The notes under the pieces were generated by a model. It was not told the DNA's origin. It saw only the letters and a program-made list of their open reading frames with translations, and made no database searches. From a virus: a stretch of 63,331 nucleotides of DNA. Below are positions 33,108 through 38,534 of the stretch, one piece after another; the first letter of the stretch is position 1, and every line of letters starts with the position of its first letter. A program made the position numbers and the translations under genes. Where the stretch lies: the IMG/VR virus record IMGVR_UViG_3300046331_000070, positions 1 through 63,331 of that record. The stretch is one strand, 5' to 3'.

Positions 33108-33182
33108 GTACCGTTAGACTTCTGGTGAGGTCACCACCCTTTCAAGGTGGCTAGATGGGATCGTAACCCATACGGTATACCA
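33108..33182 (+). tRNA. tRNA-Glu (UUC)
   Basis: Acceptor GTACCGT/ACGGTAT, anticodon arm CCACC-CTTTCAA-GGTGG (TTC), T-arm ATGGG-ATCGTAA-CCCAT with an atypical T-loop (ATC in place of TTC), discriminator A and encoded CCA shared with the next RNA stem. Confidence 0.88.
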
Positions 33183-33292
33183 TATTAAAACATATTGCAT
33201 GACCGCCTCAGTGAAGGGATTCTAGAAGCCCGGTAGCGATCAATGCTTAAACATGCAGATGGGTTCGCATGGTGCAGTGTGTTTTAATATGG
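33180..33292 (+). ncRNA. Stem-closed spacer RNA 2
   Basis: CCATATTAAAACATATTGCA (33180-33199) pairs along 20 positions with the segment 33273-33292, with only two G-T pairs. The 73-nt interior has GGG-ATTCTAGAAG-CCC and a TTCG-containing hairpin near 33261. It starts at the CCA of tRNA-Glu and ends 9 nt before tRNA-Tyr. Confidence 0.72.
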
Positions 33293-33301
33293 TAATTCAA
33301 T

Positions 33302-33386
33302 GGGGATGCGGCTAAGTTGGAGAGTGGCGGCTGACTGTAAATCAGTTCTTTCGGGTGAGTAGGTTCGATTCCTTCCATCCCCACCA
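33302..33386 (+). tRNA. tRNA-Tyr (GUA)
   Basis: Acceptor GGGGATG/CATCCCC, anticodon arm CTGA-CTGTAAA-TCAG (GTA), class II variable arm, TTCGATT T-loop, discriminator A and encoded CCA. Confidence 0.95.
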
Positions 33387-33415
33387 AGTTTTAATTTTTT
33401 TATAAAGGAAATTGT

Positions 33416-33460
33416 ATGAAGCGAAAATCAAGTAAAACACGAAAACCCTCGGGGGTATAA
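33416..33460 (+). CDS. Possible 14-residue micro-ORF running into tRNA-Lys
   Basis: ATG after an AAGGAAA site encodes MKRKSSKTRKPSGV and stops at TAA inside the tRNA-Lys D-arm region. The strong ribosome site is notable; the strongly basic peptide may be real or fortuitous. Confidence 0.25.
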   Translation: MKRKSSKTRKPSGV

Positions 33461-33525
33461 TTCAATGGTTAGAATATCCGGCTTTTAACCGGTCAATCAG
33501 AGTTCGAGTCTCTGTGCTCCCACCA
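33451..33525 (+). tRNA. tRNA-Lys (UUU)
   Basis: Acceptor GGGGGTA/TGCTCCC (two G-T type pairs), anticodon arm CCGG-CTTTTAA-CCGG (TTT), T-arm CAGAG-TTCGAGT-CTCTG, discriminator A and encoded CCA. Confidence 0.94.
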
Positions 33526-33617
33526 ATATTAAAACATATTACTGACAATAGCGCAACGATAAGATGCCATGAGCACCTACAATAGAAGCACGATAAGATA
33601 GTATGTTTCAATATTGG
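33523..33617 (+). ncRNA. Stem-closed spacer RNA 3
   Basis: CCAATATTAAAACATATTA (33523-33541) pairs with 33599-33617 over 18 of 19 positions, the exception being an A-C mismatch. The interior contains two near-copies of ACGATAAGAT. It begins at the CCA of tRNA-Lys. Confidence 0.68.
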
Positions 33618-33644
33618 AAAATTATAAACAAGATTGGTGATAAT

Positions 33645-34571
33645 ATGATATTAGTTACTGGCGGCGCAGGATTTATCGGGTTAAACTTTGTAAAACATCT
33701 TTTAAAACTTAATGAAGATGTGGTTGTGGTTGACAACCTTACATATGCTAGTAATCCTAATGTTTTAATGTCGTTAAAAGTAAAACATGAATGTGTTGAC
33801 ATTGTAGATAATGTTGCATTAACATCGACACTAGATAATTATTCTTTCACTAAAATTTATCATTTTGCTGCTGAAAGTCATGTGGACAATTCAATTAATG
33901 ATGTGATGCCCTTTGTAAATTCTAATATAATCGGCACAATTAATTTATTGAATTATTTTAAAAATAAAGATGTAAAATTTATTCAGGTATCTACTGATGA
34001 GGTTTTTGGTGAAGTACCATACCCCGGCAAGTTTAATGAATATTCTAATATTGTTCCTCGTAATCCATATTCAGCAAGTAAAGCGAGTGCTGAACATTTT
34101 GTTAATGCATATAAGAATTCATATAAAATGAACACCGTTATTGTTAATAGTAGCAATAATTATGGACCGTATCAACATATTGAAAAGATGATTCCAAAAA
34201 CAATCACAAACATTATACAGAACAAAAATATTCCCGTATATGGCCAAGGCTTACAGATTCGTGATTGGATTTATGTAGAGGATACATGTGAAGCTATCTA
34301 TAAAATTTCTATGTTGGACAATAATATAGATAGATATTGTATTGGTGCTGATTATGAAATTAAAAATATCGATTTGGTTAAACGAATTGTATTAATGATG
34401 GACGCAAGCACCGATTTGATTAGTTATGTAAATGATAGACCTGGCCACGATATGCGTTACAGTACAGAAATTATTCAATTGCTACGCGATACGGACTGGC
34501 GGGTTACTCACTCATTAGATGTGGGACTTCAAAAAACAATCGAATGGTATAAAAATGAAAATAGGATTTAA
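33645..34571 (+). CDS. NAD-dependent sugar dehydratase (RmlB-like dTDP-glucose 4,6-dehydratase)
   Basis: From ATG 33645 the 308-residue short-chain dehydrogenase has GGAGFIG (6-12) for NAD binding, QVSTDEVFGEV with catalytic Asp-Glu, and NPYSASKAS with the Tyr-x3-Lys pair, plus GQGLQIRDWIYVEDTCEAI, all diagnostic for RmlB-type dehydratases. An upstream in-frame ATG at 33603 lies in the spacer RNA stem and is rejected. Length is about 30 residues short of cellular RmlB. It overlaps the nucleotidyltransferase by 17 nt, suggesting a sugar-nucleotide pair. It interrupts the tRNA array. Confidence 0.85.
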   Translation: MILVTGGAGFIGLNFVKHLLKLNEDVVVVDNLTYASNPNVLMSLKVKHECVDIVDNVALTSTLDNYSFTKIYHFAAESHVDNSINDVMPFVNSNIIGTINLLNYFKNKDVKFIQVSTDEVFGEVPYPGKFNEYSNIVPRNPYSASKASAEHFVNAYKNSYKMNTVIVNSSNNYGPYQHIEKMIPKTITNIIQNKNIPVYGQGLQIRDWIYVEDTCEAIYKISMLDNNIDRYCIGADYEIKNIDLVKRIVLMMDASTDLISYVNDRPGHDMRYSTEIIQLLRDTDWRVTHSLDVGLQKTIEWYKNENRI

Positions 34572-35070
34572 TTGTTCAAGTTTTGATTTGTTTCATGCAG
34601 GTCATGTAACAATGTTAAAGATGGAAAAAGAATTATGTGATTATCTAATTGTGGCACTACAAGTTGATCCGACTGTCGATAGACCAGGCATTAAAAACAA
34701 ACCTACACAATCAATTTATGAACGATATGTACAATTACAATCGTGTAAGTATGTGGATGAAATATTGGTATATTCGACCGAATATGATTTACTTCAATTA
34801 TTGATGACACAAAAAATTAATATTCGTTTTTTAAGTGATGAATATCTAAACCGTGATTTTACTGGTAAACAATATTGTGTCCAGAATGGGATTGAATTGC
34901 ACTATCATAGACGTGAACACGGATATAGTTCCACAGAGTTGCGTAATCGAGTATATATACTCGAAAAGCAAAAACATGAACTGCAAGAACATGATATTGA
35001 TTTACCACAACATTCAACGGAATTAGTTGCAAAAAGTTTACCTATCATGTATGTTAAAACTGCAATATAA
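34555..35070 (+). CDS. Cytidylyltransferase-family nucleotidyltransferase, second copy
   Basis: The 171-residue protein has SSFDLFHAGHVTML (HxGH) and REHGYSSTELRNRV, and parallels the 18041 gene along its length (LCDYLIVALQVDPTVDRPG versus HCDYLIAGLQTDPTLDRPE), so the two are paralogs. A C-terminal extension of about 30 residues is specific to this copy. The start overlaps the dehydratase by 17 nt. Substrate unknown; context suggests sugar-phosphate activation. Confidence 0.82.
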   Translation: MKIGFNCSSFDLFHAGHVTMLKMEKELCDYLIVALQVDPTVDRPGIKNKPTQSIYERYVQLQSCKYVDEILVYSTEYDLLQLLMTQKINIRFLSDEYLNRDFTGKQYCVQNGIELHYHRREHGYSSTELRNRVYILEKQKHELQEHDIDLPQHSTELVAKSLPIMYVKTAI

Positions 35071-35099
35071 TCATCAGTTAATAATTATAAATGAAATTG

Positions 35100-35174
35100 G
35101 GTCTCAAAGTGTTCATGGACGCACATATGCCTGTCACGCATATAGAAGGGGATCGTTACCCCTTGAGACCGCCA
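35100..35174 (+). tRNA. tRNA-Asp (GUC)
   Basis: Acceptor GGTCTCA/TGAGACC, D-stem GTGT/GCAC, anticodon arm with loop CTGTCAC (GTC) between ATATGC and GCATAT, T-arm AGGGG-ATCGTTA-CCCCT with an ATC T-loop like tRNA-Glu, discriminator G and encoded CCA. Confidence 0.88.
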
Positions 35175-35381
35175 GAGCAAAAGATGTCTGTGTGGTGTCT
35201 TTCGGGAATCACTAAGGTATCCAACGGTTGTAAGTGACGATGGGTGATATCGGAACTTTCAAGAATAAGTTGCAACTAATCTCGGTGCTCCCGTTCTCCC
35301 GAGTTAAAATGACTGACTGTAAGTTCTCCCTCTACGAGATAAAACTTTCAGTAATAACGGGGCCAGAATTTAAAGTTTTAT
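35175..35381 (+). ncRNA. Structured spacer between tRNA-Asp and initiator-like tRNA
   Basis: About 205 nt without a credible ORF. A 10-bp inverted repeat ATAAAACTTT (near 35338) and AAAGTTTTAT (near 35373) and a CTCGG/CCGAG hairpin (near 35280-35303) are visible. It follows the pattern of structured spacers between tRNAs in this array. Confidence 0.45.
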
Positions 35382-35461
35382 TGCGGGATAGAGGAGTCCG
35401 GTCGTCCTCGCTAGTCTCATAAGCTAGAAATCGTGTGGTTCGAATCCCACTCCCGCAACCA
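35382..35461 (+). tRNA. Initiator-like tRNA-Met (CAU)
   Basis: Anticodon loop CTCATAA; the 3' end CTCCCGCAACCA and A11-T24 D-stem pair (GAGG/CCTC) resemble bacterial initiator tRNA, although position 1 could pair with A72 (T-A) and the anticodon stem lacks the three G-C pairs. The T-stem has a bulge (GTG-T-GG against CCCAC). Confidence 0.75.
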
Positions 35462-35481
35462 AGTTTCAAATAGTTAATATA

Positions 35482-35489
35482 TATAAATA
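35482..35489 (+). promoter_or_regulatory. T4-type late promoter TATAAATA before HNH gene
   Basis: A perfect consensus, 23 bp before the HNH start, inside the endonuclease cassette. Confidence 0.7.
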
Positions 35490-35512
35490 GATTAACAAAA
35501 GGAGTTAATCAA

Positions 35513-35854
35513 ATGAATATATGTCAATGGCATCTTTGTAACAGTGAAACAAAAACAAAATTTTGCAGTACAAAATGCAAAAATAAATTTCATGTTGTAA
35601 AGAGAAGAAAAGTATTAAAGGAACAGGCTCTAACCTATATGGGTGGAAAATGTAGTATATGTGACTATGATAAATGTACATCCGCATTAGAGTTTCATCA
35701 CATAGACGAGAAAGAAAAAGATTTTGGAATCTCACAAGATGGTAATACTAGAACGTGGGAAGAAATAAAAAAAGAATTAGATAAGTGTGTTTTACTCTGT
35801 GCAAACTGCCATAGAGAAGTTCATGCTAAATTGAATAGTTTTATTCCTCAGTAG
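35513..35854 (+). CDS. HNH endonuclease abutting tRNA-Asn
   Basis: The 113-residue protein has an N-terminal zinc-finger-like region (CQWHLC, FCSTKCKNKFH), CSICDYDKC, and the HNH core LEFHHIDEKEKDFG with LLCANCHREVHAK. Its stop TAG lies within tRNA-Asn: the last 10 nt of the gene are tRNA acceptor sequence. With its own late promoter and AAAAGGAG ribosome site it looks like a free-standing homing gene inserted just upstream of a tRNA. Confidence 0.85.
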   Translation: MNICQWHLCNSETKTKFCSTKCKNKFHVVKRRKVLKEQALTYMGGKCSICDYDKCTSALEFHHIDEKEKDFGISQDGNTRTWEEIKKELDKCVLLCANCHREVHAKLNSFIPQ

Positions 35855-35919
35855 CTCAGCGGTAGAGCGACGCACTGTTAATGCGTTGGTCATTGGTTCG
35901 ATCCCAGTCTGAGGAGCCA
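35845..35919 (+). tRNA. tRNA-Asn (GUU)
   Basis: Acceptor TCCTCAG/CTGAGGA, anticodon arm CGCA-CTGTTAA-TGCG (GTT), T-loop TTCGATC, discriminator G, encoded CCA. The first 10 nt overlap the HNH gene end. Confidence 0.95.
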
Positions 35920-35922
35920 AGT

Positions 35923-36144
35923 TTTGTAGTTTGTGTTAGATGTTGGGAAAGCAAAGCCTCGAAAACTTTGTGAAAGGGATAATCAGCGCGAATCTGGCTA
36001 AACTAGTAATCTCTGTTACTGACTATTACTGATGTGTCCATACTGGCCTACATAGTCGAAAGATTATGTGTGAGTACACCGCACCGTGCCGGACGGCTGA
36101 CGGGTGAACGATGAAGATAATAAGGACTTCATGCGAACTACAAA
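35923..36144 (+). ncRNA. Stem-closed spacer RNA 4 (TTTGTAGTT type)
   Basis: TTTGTAGTT (35923-35931) is complementary to AACTACAAA (36136-36144); four further pairs, mostly G-T, can extend it. The 200-nt interior contains ACATA/TATGT and CACCG/CGGGTG helices and no ORF. Region 36145-36239 continues with CCCC-TTGCATAC-GGGG and TATCCTCG/CGAGGATA hairpins. Confidence 0.5.
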
Positions 36145-36239
36145 TTCAATATCCCCCTTGCATACGGGGTACAATGTGATAAATTGTGTGCAGTCATACA
36201 GACCCCGACTTCGTATCCTCGGTCGATAAACGAGGATAC
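36145..36239 (+). other. Hairpin-rich spacer between two structured RNAs
   Basis: Two good hairpins are seen, CCCC/GGGG with an 8-nt loop and the perfect 8-bp TATCCTCG/CGAGGATA with a 9-nt loop. No ORF or promoter is apparent; it may belong to one larger RNA spanning 35923-36311. Confidence 0.4.
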
Positions 36240-36311
36240 ATATTAAAGCACATACTCGTCAATCTGGAACCGCGATGCCGAAAAGATTGGTGACAATGTG
36301 TGCTTTAATAT
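36240..36311 (+). ncRNA. Stem-closed spacer RNA 5
   Basis: ATATTAAAGCACA (36240-36252) is perfectly complementary to TGTGCTTTAATAT (36299-36311), extendable by two more pairs. The interior forms GTC-AATCT against AGATT-GGTGAC. It ends 5 nt before tRNA-Ala. At 72 nt it is the smallest member. Confidence 0.65.
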
Positions 36312-36316
36312 AATTT

Positions 36317-36391
36317 GGGCTGTTAGTGCTAACGGGAACACATCTGGTTTGCAACCAGAAATTGAGAGTTCGATTCTCTCACGGTCCACCA
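36317..36391 (+). tRNA. tRNA-Ala (UGC)
   Basis: Acceptor GGGCTGT/ACGGTCC, anticodon arm TCTGG-TTTGCAA-CCAGA (TGC), T-arm GAGAG-TTCGATT-CTCTC, discriminator A, encoded CCA. The G3-T70 pair is the alanine identity element. Confidence 0.94.
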
Positions 36392-36399
36392 AGTTTTAT

Positions 36400-36475
36400 G
36401 CCCCCTTAGCTCATCTGGTAGAGCACATGATTTGTAATCCTGAGGTGGTCTGTTCGAGTCAGACAGGGGGCACCA
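36400..36475 (+). tRNA. tRNA-Thr (UGU)
   Basis: Acceptor GCCCCCT/AGGGGGC, anticodon loop TTTGTAA (TGT) on a stem with one mismatch, T-arm GTCTG-TTCGAGT-CAGAC, discriminator A, encoded CCA. Confidence 0.93.
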
Positions 36476-36483
36476 GTATCCCG

Positions 36484-36667
36484 ATTTACACTTTTGCGTG
36501 ATTAAAAGTGCGTCATTGCTAATACGATAGATGGCTCAGTTCTTATGATATTACTGCGAAGTCCCGCTACATGGGAGCCTTGAAAAATCATAGGTGTATT
36601 CAGATACCGCCAAAATAACAATATCTGACGGACAGGGTAACTACTCAGTCTGGGGCTTATGGGAATA
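36484..36667 (+). ncRNA. Hairpin-rich structured spacer before tRNA-Gly
   Basis: No ORF. Helices include CACTTTT/AAAAGTG (36492-36513), CAGATA/TATCTG (near 36600-36626) and GTCTGG/CCAGAC enclosing CTTAT/ATAAG (36649-36678). It runs into the next stem-closed element, so the two may form one RNA of about 300 nt. Confidence 0.45.
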
Positions 36668-36677
36668 AGTAGCCAGA

Positions 36678-36787
36678 CACTTTATTAAAACATATTGTGG
36701 AGAGCACTGTATAGACTAGGAAGGTTTGACCCGACCTAATATATCACTCGGTATCCTGCGGCCGCAACAGTATGTTTTAATAAAGTG
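36678..36787 (+). ncRNA. Stem-closed spacer RNA 6
   Basis: CACTTTATTAAAACATA (36678-36694) is perfectly complementary to 36771-36787 over 17 bp; four more pairs (one G-T) extend it to 21 bp. The right arm ends on the first base of tRNA-Gly. The interior of about 70 nt includes AGGT/ACCT and a NotI-like GCGGCCGC palindrome. Confidence 0.72.
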
Positions 36788-36860
36788 CGGGATTAGTTTA
36801 GGGGCAAAACTAGAGATTTCCAATCTTTCGTCATCGGTTCGATTCCGATATCCCGCTCCA
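36787..36860 (+). tRNA. tRNA-Gly (UCC)
   Basis: Acceptor GCGGGAT/ATCCCGC, anticodon loop TTTCCAA (TCC), T-arm with TTCGATT, the discriminator U usual for Gly, encoded CCA. Confidence 0.94.
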
Positions 36861-36867
36861 AGTTTAT

Positions 36868-36935
36868 GCGGCAAGGTATTAACCACACAGTGGCACCCCC
36901 ATTGTGGCTTAGTGAGAATCTAGGTTGCCGCTCCA
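36868..36935 (+). ncRNA. tRNA-like element without a T-loop
   Basis: A 7-bp acceptor-like stem GCGGCAA/TTGCCGC ends in TCCA exactly as in tRNA-Gly, but the interior has GGT-ATTA-ACC, CCAC-ACA-GTGG and CTTAG/CTAGG arms and no TTC T-loop or normal anticodon arm. It sits in the array with tRNA spacing. It could be a degenerate tRNA or a tRNA mimic. Confidence 0.5.
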
Positions 36936-36943
36936 GTTTCAAT

Positions 36944-37017
36944 CTCGGTGTAGTGTAGTGATAACATACGTGGTTTGGGACCATGTGTCGAAGGTTTGAT
37001 TCCTTCTACCGAGACCA
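36944..37017 (+). tRNA. tRNA-Pro (UGG)
   Basis: Acceptor CTCGGTG/TACCGAG, anticodon loop TTTGGGA (TGG), T-loop TTTGATT, discriminator A, encoded CCA. Confidence 0.93.
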
Positions 37018-37019
37018 AT

Positions 37020-37094
37020 GGTAGTGTAGCATAACGGTAGTGCGCCACCTTCATACGGTGTAAAGTGTAAGTTCGATTCTTACCACTACTACCA
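37020..37094 (+). tRNA. tRNA with CAU anticodon, third copy
   Basis: Acceptor GGTAGTG/CACTACT (G1-T72), anticodon loop TTCATAC (CAT), T-arm GTAAG-TTCGATT-CTTAC, discriminator A, encoded CCA. It differs from the 29706 and 35382 CAU tRNAs, so one may be the lysidine-type Ile tRNA reading AUA. Confidence 0.9.
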
Positions 37095-37103
37095 AGGTTT
37101 AAT

Positions 37104-37179
37104 ACCACCTTCGTATAATGGATGATTACCTAACGCTACGAACGTTATTACGGGAGTTCGATTCTCTCAGGTGGTACCA
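37104..37179 (+). tRNA. tRNA-Arg (ACG)
   Basis: Acceptor ACCACCT/AGGTGGT, anticodon arm AACG-CTACGAA-CGTT (ACG), T-loop TTCGATT, discriminator A, encoded CCA. Confidence 0.92.
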
Positions 37180-37186
37180 AGTTTTT

Positions 37187-37260
37187 GCTCCGATAGTTAA
37201 ATGGTATAACTTTGGCTTGATAAGCCAACATCACAAGTTCAATTCTTGTTCGGAGTACCA
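37187..37260 (+). tRNA. tRNA-Ile (GAU)
   Basis: Acceptor GCTCCGA/TCGGAGT, anticodon arm TTGGC-TTGATAA-GCCAA (GAT), T-arm ACAAG-TTCAATT-CTTGT, discriminator A, encoded CCA. Confidence 0.93.
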
Positions 37261-37268
37261 AGTTTTAT

Positions 37269-37342
37269 TACGGTGTAGTATAATGGCAGTGCTGCGGTCT
37301 CCAAAACCGCCAGTGGGGGTTCGATTCCCTCCACCGTAGCCA
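37269..37342 (+). tRNA. tRNA-Trp (CCA)
   Basis: Acceptor TACGGTG/CACCGTA, anticodon arm GCGGT-CTCCAAA-ACCGC (CCA), TTCGATT T-loop, the discriminator G of Trp, encoded CCA. Confidence 0.94.
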
Positions 37343-37357
37343 ACAAAGGGAGTTATT

Positions 37358-37828
37358 ATGAAACGATTGGATTTAATGGAAGTAAAAGCGTTCATTGATG
37401 CACAGAGTCCAGAAACTAAAATTTATCTGGGTGCTGACTCAGAACGTTTTAGATTGAACGATGTGTGGTACGCTGATTACACATTAGCCGTAGTCGTTCA
37501 TATTGACGGTAGACATGGTTGTAAAATCTTTGGTGAAGTTGTTCGCGAAAGAGATTATGACCAAAAGAAAAGCAAACCTTCAATGCGTTTGATGAATGAA
37601 GTATATAAAGTTTCAGAGTTGTTTCAAAAACTATCTGACGTATTAGAAGATCGTCATGTTGAAGTTCACTTGGATATTAACCCAAACGAAATGTACGGTT
37701 CTTCATGTGTAATTAATCAAGCAATTGGTTATATCAAAGGAACTTGTAATGTTATTCCAATGGTTAAACCACAAGCGTTTGCAGCATCATATGCAGCAGA
37801 TAGATTGAAACACGTTTTATACGCATAA
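37358..37828 (+). CDS. RNase H-like YkuK-family (DUF458) protein
   Basis: The 156-residue protein has the DUF458 pattern: KIYLGADSERFRLNDVWYAD, then TLAVVVHIDGRHGCKIFGEV and VEVHLDINPNEMYGSS, with acidic residues on strands 1 and 4 as in RNase H folds. Activity is unproven for this family. It is flanked by tRNA-Trp (16 nt) and tRNA-His (7 nt), with an AAAGGGAG ribosome site. A role in RNA processing within the array is only suggested by context. Confidence 0.65.
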   Translation: MKRLDLMEVKAFIDAQSPETKIYLGADSERFRLNDVWYADYTLAVVVHIDGRHGCKIFGEVVRERDYDQKKSKPSMRLMNEVYKVSELFQKLSDVLEDRHVEVHLDINPNEMYGSSCVINQAIGYIKGTCNVIPMVKPQAFAASYAADRLKHVLYA

Positions 37829-37835
37829 GTACAAT

Positions 37836-37911
37836 GGTGTCCATGGTCTAACGGTTATGACCCAGGATTGTGATCCCTGGAATGTGAGTTCAACTCTCAC
37901 TGGACACCCCA
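37836..37911 (+). tRNA. tRNA-His (GUG)
   Basis: Encoded G-1 opposite C73, acceptor GTGTCCA/TGGACAC, anticodon loop ATTGTGA (GTG), T-arm GTGAG-TTCAACT-CTCAC, encoded CCA. The G-1:C73 pair is the histidine identity feature. Confidence 0.94.
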
Positions 37912-37914
37912 AGT

Positions 37915-38021
37915 TTTGTAGTCTATGTCTGGTACATAGGTAAACGGCGTTGCGGAATGGCGAAAGTCACGTTAAACATCGAATCGCAAACTAATAGAGT
38001 TGTGTCTCTGCCTACTACAAA
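37915..38021 (+). ncRNA. Stem-closed spacer RNA 7 (TTTGTAGT type)
   Basis: TTTGTAGT (37915-37922) is complementary to ACTACAAA (38014-38021), as in the 35923 element. The interior has CTATGT-CTGGT-ACATAG and TTGCG/CGCAA helices. It fills the gap between tRNA-His and tRNA-Val. Confidence 0.55.
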
Positions 38022-38027
38022 TCCAAT

Positions 38028-38101
38028 GCCTCGGTAGTTTAATGGTAGAACGCCATCCTTACACGGTGGATATGGGAGTTCAATTCTCCAACGAGGTACC
38101 A
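38028..38101 (+). tRNA. tRNA-Val (UAC)
   Basis: Anticodon arm CCATC-CTTACAC-GGTGG (TAC), T-arm GGGAG-TTCAATT-CTCC, acceptor GCCTCGG against ACGAGGT with one mismatch, discriminator A, encoded CCA. Confidence 0.9.
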
Positions 38102-38103
38102 AT

Positions 38104-38179
38104 GCATCTTTAGCTGATGTGGTCATAGCAGGCGCCTGAAGAGCGTCGGAACGTGGTTCGATTCCACGAGGATGCACCA
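38104..38179 (+). tRNA. tRNA-Phe (GAA)
   Basis: Acceptor GCATCTT/AGGATGC, anticodon arm GGCGC-CTGAAGA-GCGTC (GAA), T-arm CGTGG-TTCGATT-CCACG, discriminator A, encoded CCA. Confidence 0.93.
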
Positions 38180-38230
38180 GAATTTATTATATATACTATT
38201 GCTCAATAAGAGTATTTTAGAGGAGTTATC

Positions 38231-38527
38231 ATGCGATTTTTAAAAACGATGATGTTCCTATTATGCCTAACAAGCACAATAGTGTATGCAGATGCACCAA
38301 CGCCGTATGAGTTACAAAAACCAGTAAAGTGTGCGAAAGCAAAAGAATTATTGGAATATTTTGAAAGTGAATATGGTGAAAAATTGTCATGGGTCGGAAA
38401 AGATGAAGCGTCCGATTCATTCATTGCAATTTTAATGAATAAAACAAATACAACTTGGACGATTGTACAATACACTCCACAAGTTGCATGTGTATTAGGT
38501 TCTGGTAAACAAGCCAGTCCTATTTGA
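38231..38527 (+). CDS. Small secreted protein of unknown function
   Basis: The 98-residue protein starts with a clear Sec signal peptide: basic MRFLK, a hydrophobic core MMFLLCLTSTIV and a likely cleavage after YADA (about residue 22). The mature part has two cysteines (VKCAKAKELL and QVACVLG) that could form a disulfide in the periplasm. It lies between tRNA genes with an AGAGGAG ribosome site. No family is recognised. Confidence 0.65.
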   Translation: MRFLKTMMFLLCLTSTIVYADAPTPYELQKPVKCAKAKELLEYFESEYGEKLSWVGKDEASDSFIAILMNKTNTTWTIVQYTPQVACVLGSGKQASPI

Positions 38528-38534
38528 TGAAAAT

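Noticed and set aside
35098-35174. A three-way-junction RNA closed by GGTCTCAA/TTGAGACC
   Set aside because: On closer reading it is a normal cloverleaf with anticodon loop CTGTCAC and GCCA end, that is tRNA-Asp(GUC), with an unusual ATC T-loop.
35027-35422. Two plus-strand ORFs of 62 codons between the nucleotidyltransferase and the HNH gene
   Set aside because: They run through tRNA-Asp and the initiator-like tRNA, have no ribosome site and no conserved pattern.
35923-36311. GOLLD or ROOL large phage RNA
   Set aside because: The location next to tRNAs fits, but the length and visible helices do not match what I recall; no specific motif was recognised.
36298-37339. Several short ORFs on both strands across the tRNA block
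   Set aside because: All are read through tRNA genes (conserved tRNA sequence gives long open frames) and lack start signals.
31600-38200. CRISPR array or tandem repeat array in the tRNA region
   Set aside because: Repeats are inverted pairs or two promoter copies, not regularly spaced direct repeats with unique spacers.
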